A stretch of DNA of 64,000 bases, from NCBI GenBank assembly GCA_963823045.1, contig CAWGKA010000003.1:216030-280029 (forward strand), given 5' to 3'. Of this stretch, positions 18,389 to 28,035 are shown piece by piece. Origin of the DNA: JADLGL01 sp963823045 (GTDB lineage Bacteria > Pseudomonadota > Alphaproteobacteria > Rhizobiales > Kaistiaceae). Made by a program: the position numbers and the translations under genes. The notes under the pieces are model-generated. The model searched no databases. It worked only from the letters and a program-made list of their open reading frames with translations, and was not told the DNA's origin. Within the stretch, counting starts at the first letter, position 1, and every line of letters begins with the position of its first letter.

Positions 18389-20335
18389 TTACATGCCGCC
18401 GGCAACTGCCTCCGGCAGAGCGAAGACATAAAGGGTCGAGCCAGCGCGACGATAACGATCTGCATCGTTGGCGTCGTCGGTGGCGTTGACCTGGCCGGTG
18501 TTGGAGCCCGACGCGATGATGGCGATGTATTCCTTGCCATCATGCATGTAGGCGATCGCCGACTGGCTGAACTGCGAGCCCGTCGGGAACGACCACACCG
18601 GTTCGCCGGTCTCGGCGTTGTAGGCGTGCATCGCACCGTCGTTCGAGCCGCCCTGGAACACCAGGCCGCCGGCCGTCGAGAAGACCGGAACGTTGTTGCC
18701 GGTATCGAACGGCACCATCCAGGCGCGCTCGCCGGCAACCGGATCGAGAGCCTGCAACTGACCGCGGACAGTGGTCGGATCGCCGTTGACGTCGAACGGT
18801 CCGTAGATCGGGCCGAGCGGGTTGAAGTTCTGGAGGACGTAGCCCTCACCGGCGACGTACTCGCCCTCGACGGCACGGAGGCCGCCGCAGCCGTTGGTCG
18901 TCGCGACATAGTACAGGCCGGTCTGGTCAGAATAGGATTCGTTCTGCCAGTTGCGGGCCTGAATGAACGGACAGACATAGACCTCGGTACCGGTGAAGTC
19001 CGGGTCGGCCCGCTGCTCGTCGGTGAAGATGTCCTGACCGGTGGTGTAGTTGGCACGATCGGCCTGGTTGGTGAACTCGAGGGTCTCGAGGTTGTAGCTC
19101 GGACGACCGGTGGTGGGGTCAACGCCCGTCATGAAGTTCGTATAGACGAACGGCCACGGGTCGTTGAGGAGTTGGCCGTCGGCCCGATCCCAGATGTAGA
19201 ACCAGCCGGTGCGAGCCGCCTTCATGGCGGTGTGCTCGACCGAGCCATCGCCGTTCAGGTCGACGTCAACGAGCGGCGTGTTCAGCGGCTCGTCATAGTC
19301 CCAGGCTTCCTGAGGCGACATGTTGTAGGCCCAGATCAGCTCACCGGTGGTGGCGTCACGGGACATCATGGAGGCGCACCAGTTGTTCTTGTACGACTGG
19401 ACGCCATTGTTGGCGTCGAGGTCGATCACGCCCCACTCACGACGATAGTCCGGGTTCCACGGACCGCAGTTACCGGTCGAGTAGAAGAACTGGTTCGAAG
19501 ACGCGTCGTAGGTGAAGTAGCCCCAGACGGTGCCACCGCCACGACGCCAGGAGTTGCCATACCAAGTGCTGAGCGAGCCCTTCTTGTCGTCGTCGTAATA
19601 CGGGTTGAAGCGCGGGCCGATGCCGACTTCGTTGTCCGGACCCATGTTGTACATGATCCACTGGGTCTGGCCGGTGTGGATGTCGAAGGCCGAGACATGG
19701 CCGCGGACACCGGATTCACCACCCTCGATGCCGATGATGTAGAGGTCACCGATGACGATGCCGTTGCCCGGCGTATGCTCGCGGATGGTGACGTCAGCAC
19801 CGATCGAACGCCACAGCGCCTCGCCGGTCTCGCCGTCGAGAGCGAAAACCTGACCGTCGATGGTGTGGTAGTAGATGTTGCCTTCGGCATACTGAAGGCC
19901 ACGGGTCTGGGCGCCGCAGCAGGCCTGGAGGCCATGCTCGCGATCGACGTCCGGACGGAACTCCCAGAGGATCTTGCCGTTGTCGTTAAGGTCGAGAGCC
20001 AGAACCTCGTTCGGAGCCTGACCTGAACCTTCCGACTGGTTCACCGGCGAGACGATGTACATCGTGTTGCCGACGACCAGAGGCGAGGCCTCGTATTGGT
20101 CGAGAACGCCGACCTGCATCGTCCAAGCGACGGTCAGATCAGCGACGTTCGACAGATTGATCTGATCGAACGATGAGAAGTTGTGGCCGTCATAGGTGAT
20201 GTTCGGCTGAACAACATCGCCGGCGGCGATGTGATCCATGACGTCCTGGTTGGCAAACGCCGACGTGGCCATGCCACAGCCCGCTACCAACGCAACCGTC
20301 GAGGCGGTCGCCCTCAGCATAGTTTTGCTAGTCAT
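18389..20335 (-). CDS. xoxF: lanthanide-dependent PQQ methanol dehydrogenase, XoxF type
   Basis: 648 residues; oxidises methanol (or another primary alcohol) in the periplasm and passes electrons to cytochrome c. Signal peptide to about residue 29 (SAFA). Vicinal disulfide Cys139-Cys140 (ACCGAQTRG). Likely metal ligands are Glu207 (GGESGVRG), Asn289 (STGNCGPW), Asp346 and the extra Asp348 in WDYDEP; the second Asp is the hallmark of lanthanide-using XoxF against calcium MxaF, which has Ala there. Trp271 in GGGTVWGY fits the PQQ-stacking Trp. SD GGAGGGAATAA precedes the ATG. Monocistronic, with its own terminator. The sequence is distant enough from classic XoxF (DYDEP rather than DYDGV) that the substrate needs testing. 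Confidence 0.9.
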   Translation of the reverse strand: MTSKTMLRATASTVALVAGCGMATSAFANQDVMDHIAAGDVVQPNITYDGHNFSSFDQINLSNVADLTVAWTMQVGVLDQYEASPLVVGNTMYIVSPVNQSEGSGQAPNEVLALDLNDNGKILWEFRPDVDREHGLQACCGAQTRGLQYAEGNIYYHTIDGQVFALDGETGEALWRSIGADVTIREHTPGNGIVIGDLYIIGIEGGESGVRGHVSAFDIHTGQTQWIMYNMGPDNEVGIGPRFNPYYDDDKKGSLSTWYGNSWRRGGGTVWGYFTYDASSNQFFYSTGNCGPWNPDYRREWGVIDLDANNGVQSYKNNWCASMMSRDATTGELIWAYNMSPQEAWDYDEPLNTPLVDVDLNGDGSVEHTAMKAARTGWFYIWDRADGQLLNDPWPFVYTNFMTGVDPTTGRPSYNLETLEFTNQADRANYTTGQDIFTDEQRADPDFTGTEVYVCPFIQARNWQNESYSDQTGLYYVATTNGCGGLRAVEGEYVAGEGYVLQNFNPLGPIYGPFDVNGDPTTVRGQLQALDPVAGERAWMVPFDTGNNVPVFSTAGGLVFQGGSNDGAMHAYNAETGEPVWSFPTGSQFSQSAIAYMHDGKEYIAIIASGSNTGQVNATDDANDADRYRRAGSTLYVFALPEAVAGGM

Positions 20336-21019
20336 TTATTCCCTCCTGGGGATCTCAAACTGAGATCTCGTTTCACTACTGCTTGTCTAAGTGTAGACGT
20401 ATTTCTCGATATTATACTTTCTTGCCTTCCCTCCCTTCACCAGACGACCTGACTGCTGGAGCCTGCGAACGACACAAGCGGGTAGGCGGACGCTGTGAAG
20501 CGTTCCGTCCGGTCCGATCCGAGCAACGGCTTGGGCCTGCCCGCGGGACCTCTTTGCTATCGTCGAAGTGCCAGTGATCGCCTCGTTTTCTATGCTCCGC
20601 TCAAGGCAACAGCTTGAGCTTTCACCCTCGTCCCCGGCTTGGGCGGCCGGCGGCGAAATCCCTGCGAGCGGGCGGCAATCGTATCGAAGGCCATCAACGG
20701 AGACAGAAACTATCCTCCCCCACCCAACCGGCCCTTCTGACGCCGACAGGTCGACGCGGTCGAGAGCCTTTTGTTGGAGTTTATAACACGGGAAAGGAAC
20801 GCTGGACGATTTGTCTCTTGTCACGCTTTCGTGAGGTCAGCGGCTAAGCAATTAGGCACGTCGTGGACTTGGGACGTTTATGATCTGGTGTTTTTTGGCA
20901 AGTATATTTTTCGCTAATCCGATCGATGATCTCTTGTTCTCGCGCAGCATTGGACGGCCGGCACCAAGATGACGGCCAGGCAGCGTTGAATTGCTGAACG
21001 TATGAAGTGAGGCTTGTTC
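20336..21019. other. intergenic region upstream of xoxF
   Basis: About 680 bp. The first 100 bp (to about 20440) is AT-rich and pyrimidine-rich and is the probable xoxF promoter and leader. The rest up to the DUF2127 gene shows no gene I can support; an open frame on the minus strand at 20387-20824 overlaps this promoter and has no family features. Confidence 0.4.
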
Positions 21020-21514
21020 TCAGCCGGTACGGCGATGGAGCCGATATTCGTGTCGCGTAAGGACCAGGACAACGAGATCGAGCAGCGTGAGGCCCAATAG
21101 CCAGACCGAAAATGCGAGGATCATCTGATAGGTCTGGTAGACAATAAGGATCGCCAGAGCGGCCATGAAGACCGGGTAGGCCCAGCGTTTGCCCGCCAGA
21201 ACCATCGCGACAAGGAACAGCTTCACGGCACCGTGGCTGGCGAGATAGAGCGCCGCGCCGGTCTGGTGGCTCACCGAGAGAGCCTCGCCCCAGCGCAGCA
21301 GCGTCGTGGCGATGACATCATTCGGATCCTCCAGCAGTTCGTGCTGGGTGAGACCACTGACAAGACGAAGGATGAATTCGCCCGACGAGAAGAAGAGCGC
21401 AGCCGCGGCAACGAGCTCGATAACGCTGTCTGCCGCCTTCAGCCACAGGCTGATGCGGAACAGCCGGCGGATTTGCTGCTCTCGCGTGGTTTCGCTTTGC
21501 TCGGTGATCGCCAT
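21020..21514 (-). CDS. DUF2127 family membrane protein
   Basis: 164 residues with four predicted membrane segments (SVIELVAAAALFFSSG, GAALYLASHGAVKLFLVAMVLA, WAYPVFMAALAILIVYQTYQMI, LGLTLLDLVVLVLTRHEY). The early basic part FRISLWLKAADSVIE and HGAVKLFLV match the DUF2127 pattern. Function unknown. It stands alone, 114 bp beyond the start-side of the DUF1501 gene's 3' neighbour, with no operon partner evident. Confidence 0.8.
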   Translation of the reverse strand: MAITEQSETTREQQIRRLFRISLWLKAADSVIELVAAAALFFSSGEFILRLVSGLTQHELLEDPNDVIATTLLRWGEALSVSHQTGAALYLASHGAVKLFLVAMVLAGKRWAYPVFMAALAILIVYQTYQMILAFSVWLLGLTLLDLVVLVLTRHEYRLHRRTG

Positions 21515-21627
21515 GGACGTCCGGAGGCCGGCAAGGGTTCCTCCCCCGTTCTTACGAGCCTATTCGCCGAGTGTGTCAAACTCCGGCCGAGGGGATGGCC
21601 GCATTTGCCACGCCCGAACGCGTTAGC

Positions 21628-22854
21628 TCAGACGATGAGGCCGCCAACCGGTCCTACAGCGCTGCTTCCGGGGAACACGACATCGGCGAGCGCTTGCGCT
21701 GACAGTCCGAGGTGATCGCGCAGCACGCCCTTCAGAATGCCGCGAAGGTCGGTCGTGGGATTGAGGTCACGGCCATCGAGAAGTTGGGTCGCCTGGAGGC
21801 CCGGCCAGTCGGCGAGGATTTGCCCGCCCGCAACTGCTCCCCCCATCAGCAACGCGACCGTTCCCGTGCCGTGGTCGGTGCCGTCGTCGCCATTGCTGCG
21901 TGCCGTTCGACCGAATTCCGTGACGACGACAATTGCGGTTTTCCGCCAGATCGACTGGATGCCAGCGGCTATGGTCTCCAGGCCGGCGTCCAGCGCCCCA
22001 AGGAGATCGGCCAGCCGGCCACTTTCTGCGCCTTCGTCGACATGGGTATCCCAGCCATCGAAGCTGATGACGGCAATGCGGGGACCTTCCGGCTCAAGCA
22101 GCAGGTTGGCCGTGCCCTCGGCGATGGCGGTGTAGCCGTTGCGAAGATCACCACGGGTCGGGCCTGCCATTTCGCCCATCGTCATCATGTTCAGCTCGAC
22201 GCCGGCCTGAAGAATGCGGGCGAGTTCGGGATCCTGGTGACGGTAGAGGTCCATCAGGCGCTCCGTGGTGTCGGTGCCAGCCGGGCGAAAGCTCTGGGGC
22301 GTCCAAGACAGAACGGGCGCCGGACCGCGCAGGATGAGCGGAACCGTCGGACTGACCGCAAGCCCTGACACCGGGGCAATCCCGCCGGCCACCGGCAGGA
22401 TGCCCAGCGCGCGGTTGAGCCAGCCTGTGCTGACGGCCTGCGGCGACGGCATGCCGTTTTCCAGCACATCCTGCCCGTCGAAATGCGAGCGCTCCCGATA
22501 AGGCGTTGCGGTGGCGTGGACCACCATCGCATCGCCTTCGAGAAAGCGGCGATGGAAGTTGGGCATGGAATTGTTGAGGCCGAAGAAGCCATCGAGCGGC
22601 AACGCCGCCTCATGGCCGGCGGCGCCGATCGCCATATCGCCGCGAAGCGCCGCATATCCGGGGTCGCCGATCGGCGGCACGGCGGCGAGGCCGTCCAGCG
22701 CGCCTCTGAGGATGACGACAACCAAACGCGGGTCGTCGACGGCGCCATAGGCCAATTTCGGCATTTGCGCCCAGGCGACGAGCGCCCCCGCCGAAGCAAG
22801 GAAAGCGCGGCGACTGGGCCGAAGGATTGGGCTCGTCAAAATGTCGCTGATCAT
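21628..22854 (-). CDS. DUF1501 domain protein (alkaline-phosphatase-like, Tat-exported)
   Basis: 408 residues. Starts with a twin-arginine signal (PSRRAFLASAGALVAWAQMP). Then the DUF1501 layout: LVVVILRGALDGLAAVPP, ERSHFDGQDVLENG, ISFDGWDTHVDEG, VVVTEFGRTARSNGDDGTDHGTG and the C-terminal DLRGILKGVLRDHLGL. The fold is of the alkaline-phosphatase/sulfatase superfamily, but substrates are unknown. It lies 4 bp after the DUF1800 gene; the two families are commonly paired and thought to act together outside the cytoplasm. Confidence 0.9.
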   Translation of the reverse strand: MISDILTSPILRPSRRAFLASAGALVAWAQMPKLAYGAVDDPRLVVVILRGALDGLAAVPPIGDPGYAALRGDMAIGAAGHEAALPLDGFFGLNNSMPNFHRRFLEGDAMVVHATATPYRERSHFDGQDVLENGMPSPQAVSTGWLNRALGILPVAGGIAPVSGLAVSPTVPLILRGPAPVLSWTPQSFRPAGTDTTERLMDLYRHQDPELARILQAGVELNMMTMGEMAGPTRGDLRNGYTAIAEGTANLLLEPEGPRIAVISFDGWDTHVDEGAESGRLADLLGALDAGLETIAAGIQSIWRKTAIVVVTEFGRTARSNGDDGTDHGTGTVALLMGGAVAGGQILADWPGLQATQLLDGRDLNPTTDLRGILKGVLRDHLGLSAQALADVVFPGSSAVGPVGGLIV

Positions 22855-22858
22855 GGCC

Positions 22859-24196
22859 TCACGTCCTCTGAAATTCGGGGCTCATCAGCAGCAGGGCGAT
22901 CGCCTGGCTGCGAGATTCGGCTTGAAGGATTTCGGTGCGCGTGTCGTCGGAGACGTCGGGGCCCAGGATAAGATCGACATATTCGGCCGGGCTGTAGCGC
23001 GCGGCGGCCGCCGGGGCGACTTGCTCGGCAAGGTCGAGGCGGCTGGTGATGGCGTGCGGCGCCAACCAGGTCGCCGATTCGTCGCTGAAGCCTTCGGGCG
23101 ATGGCGGGTTCCACATCGGCTGGCCCAGCGTCTGGAGAACGCCGAGGACGAGCCGGGGCTCCGGGGTGAAGTCGAGGGCGCGGATGGCTGACCAGAGAAA
23201 CAGTTGCGGCGGCTTGATCTTGTTGGCGTCGATCATCGCTTCGTCAGCGTCGACCAAGGCGAGAGAGACAGCGCGCAGATCGCCGCCGGTGTCTTCGAAC
23301 GTGGATGCCAGCCGATCGACCAAGGCCTCGGGCGGATCGTCCGCCACGAAATGCCGCGCGAGCTTGAAGGCAACGTGCCGCGCCGTCGCCGGATGAGCGG
23401 CAAGGAAATCAAGGAGCGCTTCGCCCTGGGCCTCACCATCATCGGGATAGAGTGTGCCGAGAACGGTTTGGGCCCCGGGTTCGTGCGCCTGGCGCGCAAA
23501 CAGGAACGAGCCGAGCGGCGCGTCTGCAGTCCCCTGCCTGACGCGGCCGACGAAGGTCCAACCCGTGAGGATATTCGCAACGGCGATGACGTCGTCCTGC
23601 GTGTAACCGGCATCGACGCCGATGGTGTGGAGTTCCATGAGCTCACGCGCATGGTTCTCATTGAGGCCTGTTCCACTGCGCCGTCCGGCCGGCGAGTTCG
23701 GCCCGACCGACTCGGCGTTGTTGAGATAGGTCAGCATGGCGGGATGCTTCGTCACCGCGCCCAGCATGTCGCGGAAACGGCCGAAGACGTGCGGCCGGAT
23801 CGCCTCACGCTCGAACGCGCCGACCAGCATCCGCTCGACGAGGCCTGAGCCGGCGGCGATAGCGAAATGATTGACCCAGAACGCCGTCAAGCGCTCGGCA
23901 AATCCTACGCGTGCGTCGTGCCAGCGGGCGATGCGGGCGACAATCTCTGCGGTGTAGATGCGCTGTGGAGGCGGCGTATCGCCCGGGTTGGGGCCACCCT
24001 GCGCCTGCATCTGCCGATAGGCGGCAAAGTCCGCCAGCGCGGTCCCGGTGTCCGGCAAGTCTGGCGAGGAAAGGAGCGCCACCTCCGGCGTCTCCACCTC
24101 CTCGCGGACTGCCACGCGAATGTCGGTGAAGGCGTCGAGATCGCCGGGTCGCGGTCCAACGCCGAAGCGCTGCAGGCCGCCTGCAAGTCCGATCAT
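22859..24196 (-). CDS. DUF1800 domain protein
   Basis: 445 residues. ATG at 24196 has GGGAGAGG upstream. Family motifs: ERLTAFWVNHFAIA, MLTYLNNAES, LNENHARELMELHTIGVDAGYTQDDV, ANILTGWTF and PPQLFLWSAIRAL. DUF1800 proteins are large, mostly helical and almost always encoded next to a DUF1501 gene, as here. No clear signal peptide is seen, which is common in the family. Function unknown. Confidence 0.9.
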   Translation of the reverse strand: MIGLAGGLQRFGVGPRPGDLDAFTDIRVAVREEVETPEVALLSSPDLPDTGTALADFAAYRQMQAQGGPNPGDTPPPQRIYTAEIVARIARWHDARVGFAERLTAFWVNHFAIAAGSGLVERMLVGAFEREAIRPHVFGRFRDMLGAVTKHPAMLTYLNNAESVGPNSPAGRRSGTGLNENHARELMELHTIGVDAGYTQDDVIAVANILTGWTFVGRVRQGTADAPLGSFLFARQAHEPGAQTVLGTLYPDDGEAQGEALLDFLAAHPATARHVAFKLARHFVADDPPEALVDRLASTFEDTGGDLRAVSLALVDADEAMIDANKIKPPQLFLWSAIRALDFTPEPRLVLGVLQTLGQPMWNPPSPEGFSDESATWLAPHAITSRLDLAEQVAPAAAARYSPAEYVDLILGPDVSDDTRTEILQAESRSQAIALLLMSPEFQRT

Positions 24197-24417
24197 GGGT
24201 CGCCTCTCCCTTATTGACGTGCAGTGATCCGATCCGGTGAGATTTTCCCATGAACTGGCCGCGTAAAGGGCGGGTTGCCACAATTGGCGGCCTTAATTGT
24301 ATCAAGGCGTGTTGTTCTGCCCGTCTGGTACTATCGGTGACATCAATGGCGGCATTGCCGCCCATGGACCTAGGCCGCTGCCCGGTCTAAACCCCTGCTC
24401 CCCTGAAGAGCGCTCGC

Positions 24418-26275
24418 ATGTTCAAGTTCTTCGAATCCCGGATCGATCTTTATCCGGAGGCGTCGCCGTCGACGCCGCCGACGGGATTGCTGCGCTTCCT
24501 GTTGCATTTCTCGCGGCCATTGTTGCCGTGGGTCAGCGCGGTTGCGGTGCTGACGGCCCTCCGGTCCGTTGCTGAACTCACTTTCATCGCCTTCCTCGGC
24601 GGTATCGTCGATTGGCTGTCATCCGCCGACCGCGCGACTTTCTTCGCCGACCGCGGCAGCCAACTCGCCGGCATGGCAGCGCTCGTCGTCATCGGCTACC
24701 CGACGCTCGTCCTCATCCAATCGCTGATCCACTATCAGACCGTCTTCGGCAATCAACCGATGCTCGCGCGCTGGCTGATGCATCGCTATGTGCTGAAGCA
24801 AAGCCTCAGCTTCTTTCAGAACGAATTTGCCGGACGTGTCGCCACGAAGGTGATGCAGACAGCCCAGGCGGTGCGTGACGTCCTCGACAAAATCGTCGAG
24901 GTGTTCGTCTACGTCATCGTCTATTTCATCGGCGCCACCGTGCTGGTCGCGCAGGCCGACACGCTCCTCATTATTCCGCTTGCCGTTTGGCTCGTCGGCT
25001 ATGTCGGCATCGTCGCCTATTTCGTGCCGCGGATGCGCAAGGTGTCGGCGGCCCAGGCGAACGCCCGCGCAGTGCTCACTGGCCGCGTCGTCGACAGCTA
25101 CACCAACATTCAGACCGTGAAGCTCTTCGCCCATGCGCGGCGTGAGGAAGAATATGCGCGGTCGGCGATGGTCGACTTCATGGGCACCGTCTATCCGATG
25201 TTCCGCCTGACGACGAAGCTTAACGTCTTCCTCGAGATCCTGAACGCCCTCCTCCTCGCTTCGATCGCCGGTACCGCAATCTATGCCTGGACGCAGGATG
25301 CCGTGACGCTGGGCGCGATCGCTATTGGGGCCGCGCTGGCTCTGCGCATCCGCTCCACTTCGCAGTGGATCGTCTGGGAAGTCTCGGGTCTGTTCGAGGA
25401 AATCGGCGTCGTCCAAGACGGACTGCATACGATCTCGCAGCCCCTCGCGGTCACCGACAAGGCGGGCGCCACGGAATTGTCCGTCGAGCACGGCGAGATC
25501 CGGTTTGAGAATATCCGCTTTCACTACGGGCGTGAGGCCGGCGTCATCGAGGATCTGTCGCTCGCCATCGCGCCGGGCGAAAAGGTCGGGCTTGTGGGCC
25601 GCTCGGGCGCCGGCAAGTCGACACTGGTGAACCTGCTGCTCCGCTTCTTCGACCTCGAAGGCGGGCGCATCCTGATCGACGGCCAGGACATTGCTGGCGT
25701 GACGCAGGAGAGCCTCCGCCGCCGCATCGGGCTGGTGACGCAGGACACCTCCCTGCTCCACCGCTCGATCCGCGACAACATCCTCTATGGCAGCCCGGAT
25801 TCGAGCGAAGCTTCGGTGGTCGAAGCGGCGCGGCGAGCGCATGCGGAGGAGTTCATCAATACGGTCGCGGACGCTGAGGGCAGGACCGGCTACGACGCGC
25901 ATGTCGGTGAGCGCGGCGTGAAGCTGTCGGGCGGTCAGCGGCAGCGCATCGCCATCGCCCGCGTGTTCCTGAAGAACGCGCCGATCCTCATCCTGGACGA
26001 GGCGACGTCATCGCTGGACTTCTGAAGTCGAGGCGGCGATCCAGGAGCATCTTCTCACGCTGATGAGCGGCAAGACGGTGATCGCCATCGCGCATCGCCT
26101 GTCGACGATCGCTATGCTGGACAGGCTCATCGTGATGGACCGAGGCCGCATCGTCGAGACCGGCACGCATCAGGAACTGCTCGACCAGGGCGGACTCTAC
26201 GCACAGCTCTGGAGGCGCCAGTCCGGCGGCTTCCTCGGCGACGCCGCGCGGGATTCGCTCCAGGCCGCCGAGTAG
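24418..26275 (+). CDS. ABC exporter, fused membrane and ATP-binding domains, one frameshift
   Basis: About 618 residues, MsbA-like half transporter. Residues 1-330 hold six membrane helices (from FLLHFSRPLLPWVSAVAVL), with the coupling region SFFQNEFAGRVATKVMQTA. The nucleotide-binding domain has VGRSGAGKSTL, LVTQDTSLLHRSI, LSGGQRQRIAIARVF, ILILDEATSSLD and AHRLSTIAMLDR. One extra T near 26021 (GACTTCTGAAG) stops the frame just after Walker B; removing it gives SEVEAAIQEHLL and continues to 26275. Substrate unknown. Confidence 0.85.
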
Positions 26276-26284
26276 CAGCTCATC

Positions 26285-26845
26285 TCAGGGGATGGTGATC
26301 GTTCCGACGAGTTCGTTGTAGCCGCGGGTCTCGTCGTTCCACAGCCAGGGCAGCGGATCGGGATAGGTGAGGTGGCCGGTCACAGTCCCCTCGCCCGTGA
26401 GATTTGCGTAGGCGCCCGTACCTTCGGTAATGCGCCAGGTGCCCTCACAGACCTTCTGCGTGCCGGTACATTCCTCGACTGCCATCGTCACCTGTCCATC
26501 GGGCCGGCTCAGCGTGCAGGTTCCCGTCGTCACCGACCAGTTCGGCAGGCCAATATCGGTGATAGCGTCGCATTGAACGGTGAGGCCCGACAGTAGCGCC
26601 GTGATCTCCGGGCCGGCGTCGATCTGGATCGGCTGGGTCTGGACCAGTATCCCGTTGAAGCGGCGGTGGAGCCAGACCTGGTAGATGTCCCCCTCGCTGC
26701 GCCAATCGAAGCGTGCGTTGAACGCATAGTCGGCCGCGTGCGCGGGGCGAAGCGTGGGCAGGATGGCGGCAATGCCGAGGATAGCCGCCATAATGGCTTG
26801 CCGAAGCCGGCGCGCAGATATCGTGGAAGACGAGGCTGCGTTCAT
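26285..26845 (-). CDS. secreted beta-rich protein of unknown function
   Basis: 186 residues. Basic N-terminus and hydrophobic signal (AIMAAILGIAAILPTLRPAHA). The mature part is beta-rich with four cysteines in the middle (QCDAI, TGTCTL, EECTG, KVCEGTW) and a GTGAYANLTGEGTVTG motif. A similar GTGxYAxxTG pattern occurs in the N-terminal domain of the cytochrome at 8093-9091, suggesting a shared barrel fold. No known function; stands between an ABC exporter and a TRAP binding protein. Confidence 0.6.
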   Translation of the reverse strand: MNAASSSTISARRLRQAIMAAILGIAAILPTLRPAHAADYAFNARFDWRSEGDIYQVWLHRRFNGILVQTQPIQIDAGPEITALLSGLTVQCDAITDIGLPNWSVTTGTCTLSRPDGQVTMAVEECTGTQKVCEGTWRITEGTGAYANLTGEGTVTGHLTYPDPLPWLWNDETRGYNELVGTITIP

Positions 26846-26870
26846 CTGATTGTCGTCAAGTCAGTGATCC

Positions 26871-27857
26871 TCAGGGCAGATTGGCCCGGAAATCCCGCAG
26901 GATTGTGGTGCCGGCAATCCCAGTTCCGGCCGCCCATTCGGTGGTCATCATAGCACCGATCGTTTCAAGGTCCGCTTGGAGATCGGCGGACGGGGTGACA
27001 ATTGCGACCTCGTGTTCGGAGAGAACGGCAAGCTGAGCGGCGTCTTCGTCCCGGCTCATCTGCAGGCCACGCTGTTCCGCTGCTGCGGCGGCGGCCACGA
27101 TTGCATTTCGCTGTGCCTCGGTCAGGGCGGCAAAGGCATCCCGGTTCACGACAACGACGTTTCGCGGGAGCCATGCCCGAACGTCATAGTAGTAGTGGAG
27201 CCATTGCCACAGTTCCTGCTCGACGCCGGTCGAGGATGACGTGATGACGGCATCAATATCGCCGCGGGCGAGTGCGGCACCAACGTCCGACGCATCTATC
27301 TCGACAGGCACGGCACCGAGGAGTTCGACCAGTCGCGTCGTTTCCGTGTTGTAGGTGCGGATGCGCAGGCCGGCGAGATCGGCCAGCGTATTGATCGCCT
27401 CGGCGGTGTAGATCGCCTGCGGCGGCCACGGCACCGAAAACAGAAGCATGAGCCCGCGGGCGGCAAGGGCCTGTTCGATCGTCGGACGGGCGGTCCGCCA
27501 GAGTTCCGCAGCCTGTTCGTATCCCGGGGCGAGGAAGGGCAGCGAGTCAAAGCCGAAGAGGGGATCGTGCGCCGCGAGGAGCGACATCAGGAAAGCGCCG
27601 ATGGGCACCTCGCCGTCTCCGACCGCGGCAGGGATTGCGGCAAGCGGCATCATCGTTTGGTTCGGCTGCACGGCGATATCGATGGCACCATCGGTCGCCG
27701 AGCGAACATCATCGGCAAATGCCTCGATATTGCGCGTGTGGAAATTCTCGGCCGGGTAGCCGGTCGGCATGGCCCATTGCTCGGCGAGGCCAACCGAGGG
27801 CACGAGCGCCAGCGCCATGGCAGCACCAAGCAGCTTTGCCGGCAGATGAAACCCCAT
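26871..27857 (-). CDS. TRAP transporter solute-binding protein, DctP type
   Basis: 328 residues. ATG at 27857 has GGAGGGCGG upstream; signal peptide LLGAAMALALVPSVGLA. DctP signatures: MPTGYPAENFHTRNIEAFADDV, GEVPIGAFLMSLL, LAGLRIRTYNTETTRLVELLGAVPVEI, the ALARGDIDAVITSS element and WLPRNVVVVNRDAF. It captures a carboxylate or similar ligand in the periplasm. No TRAP membrane subunits are in the window, so it is an orphan binding protein. Confidence 0.85.
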   Translation of the reverse strand: MGFHLPAKLLGAAMALALVPSVGLAEQWAMPTGYPAENFHTRNIEAFADDVRSATDGAIDIAVQPNQTMMPLAAIPAAVGDGEVPIGAFLMSLLAAHDPLFGFDSLPFLAPGYEQAAELWRTARPTIEQALAARGLMLLFSVPWPPQAIYTAEAINTLADLAGLRIRTYNTETTRLVELLGAVPVEIDASDVGAALARGDIDAVITSSSTGVEQELWQWLHYYYDVRAWLPRNVVVVNRDAFAALTEAQRNAIVAAAAAAEQRGLQMSRDEDAAQLAVLSEHEVAIVTPSADLQADLETIGAMMTTEWAAGTGIAGTTILRDFRANLP

Positions 27858-28035
27858 GGTCCGCCCTCCTCGACTCCAATGCGTCCGCCGAGAGACTATC
27901 ATCGTTCACGACAGGCCGAGGCCAGCGTATCCGGTCCCGATGGTTAGTGTGATCTTCCCGCGGCCGCCTTACCACGGTCGGGCCTGAGATGACGCCGGTC
28001 TCGGCGTGGACCACGCCGGCATAGAGAGAAGCCAA

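Noticed and set aside
18542..20026. Long open frame antisense to xoxF (494 codons), and a similar one at 37882-39186
   Set aside because: Both mirror xoxF codon bias on the opposite strand; same pattern in two paralogues shows they are shadows, not genes.
20387..20824. Minus-strand open frame of 145 codons upstream of xoxF
   Set aside because: Overlaps the likely promoter region, reads as low-quality coding, no family.
24418..26275. Programmed frameshift at the end of the ABC exporter Walker B motif
   Set aside because: No slippery heptamer or downstream structure; one extra T explains it and similar indels occur across the window.
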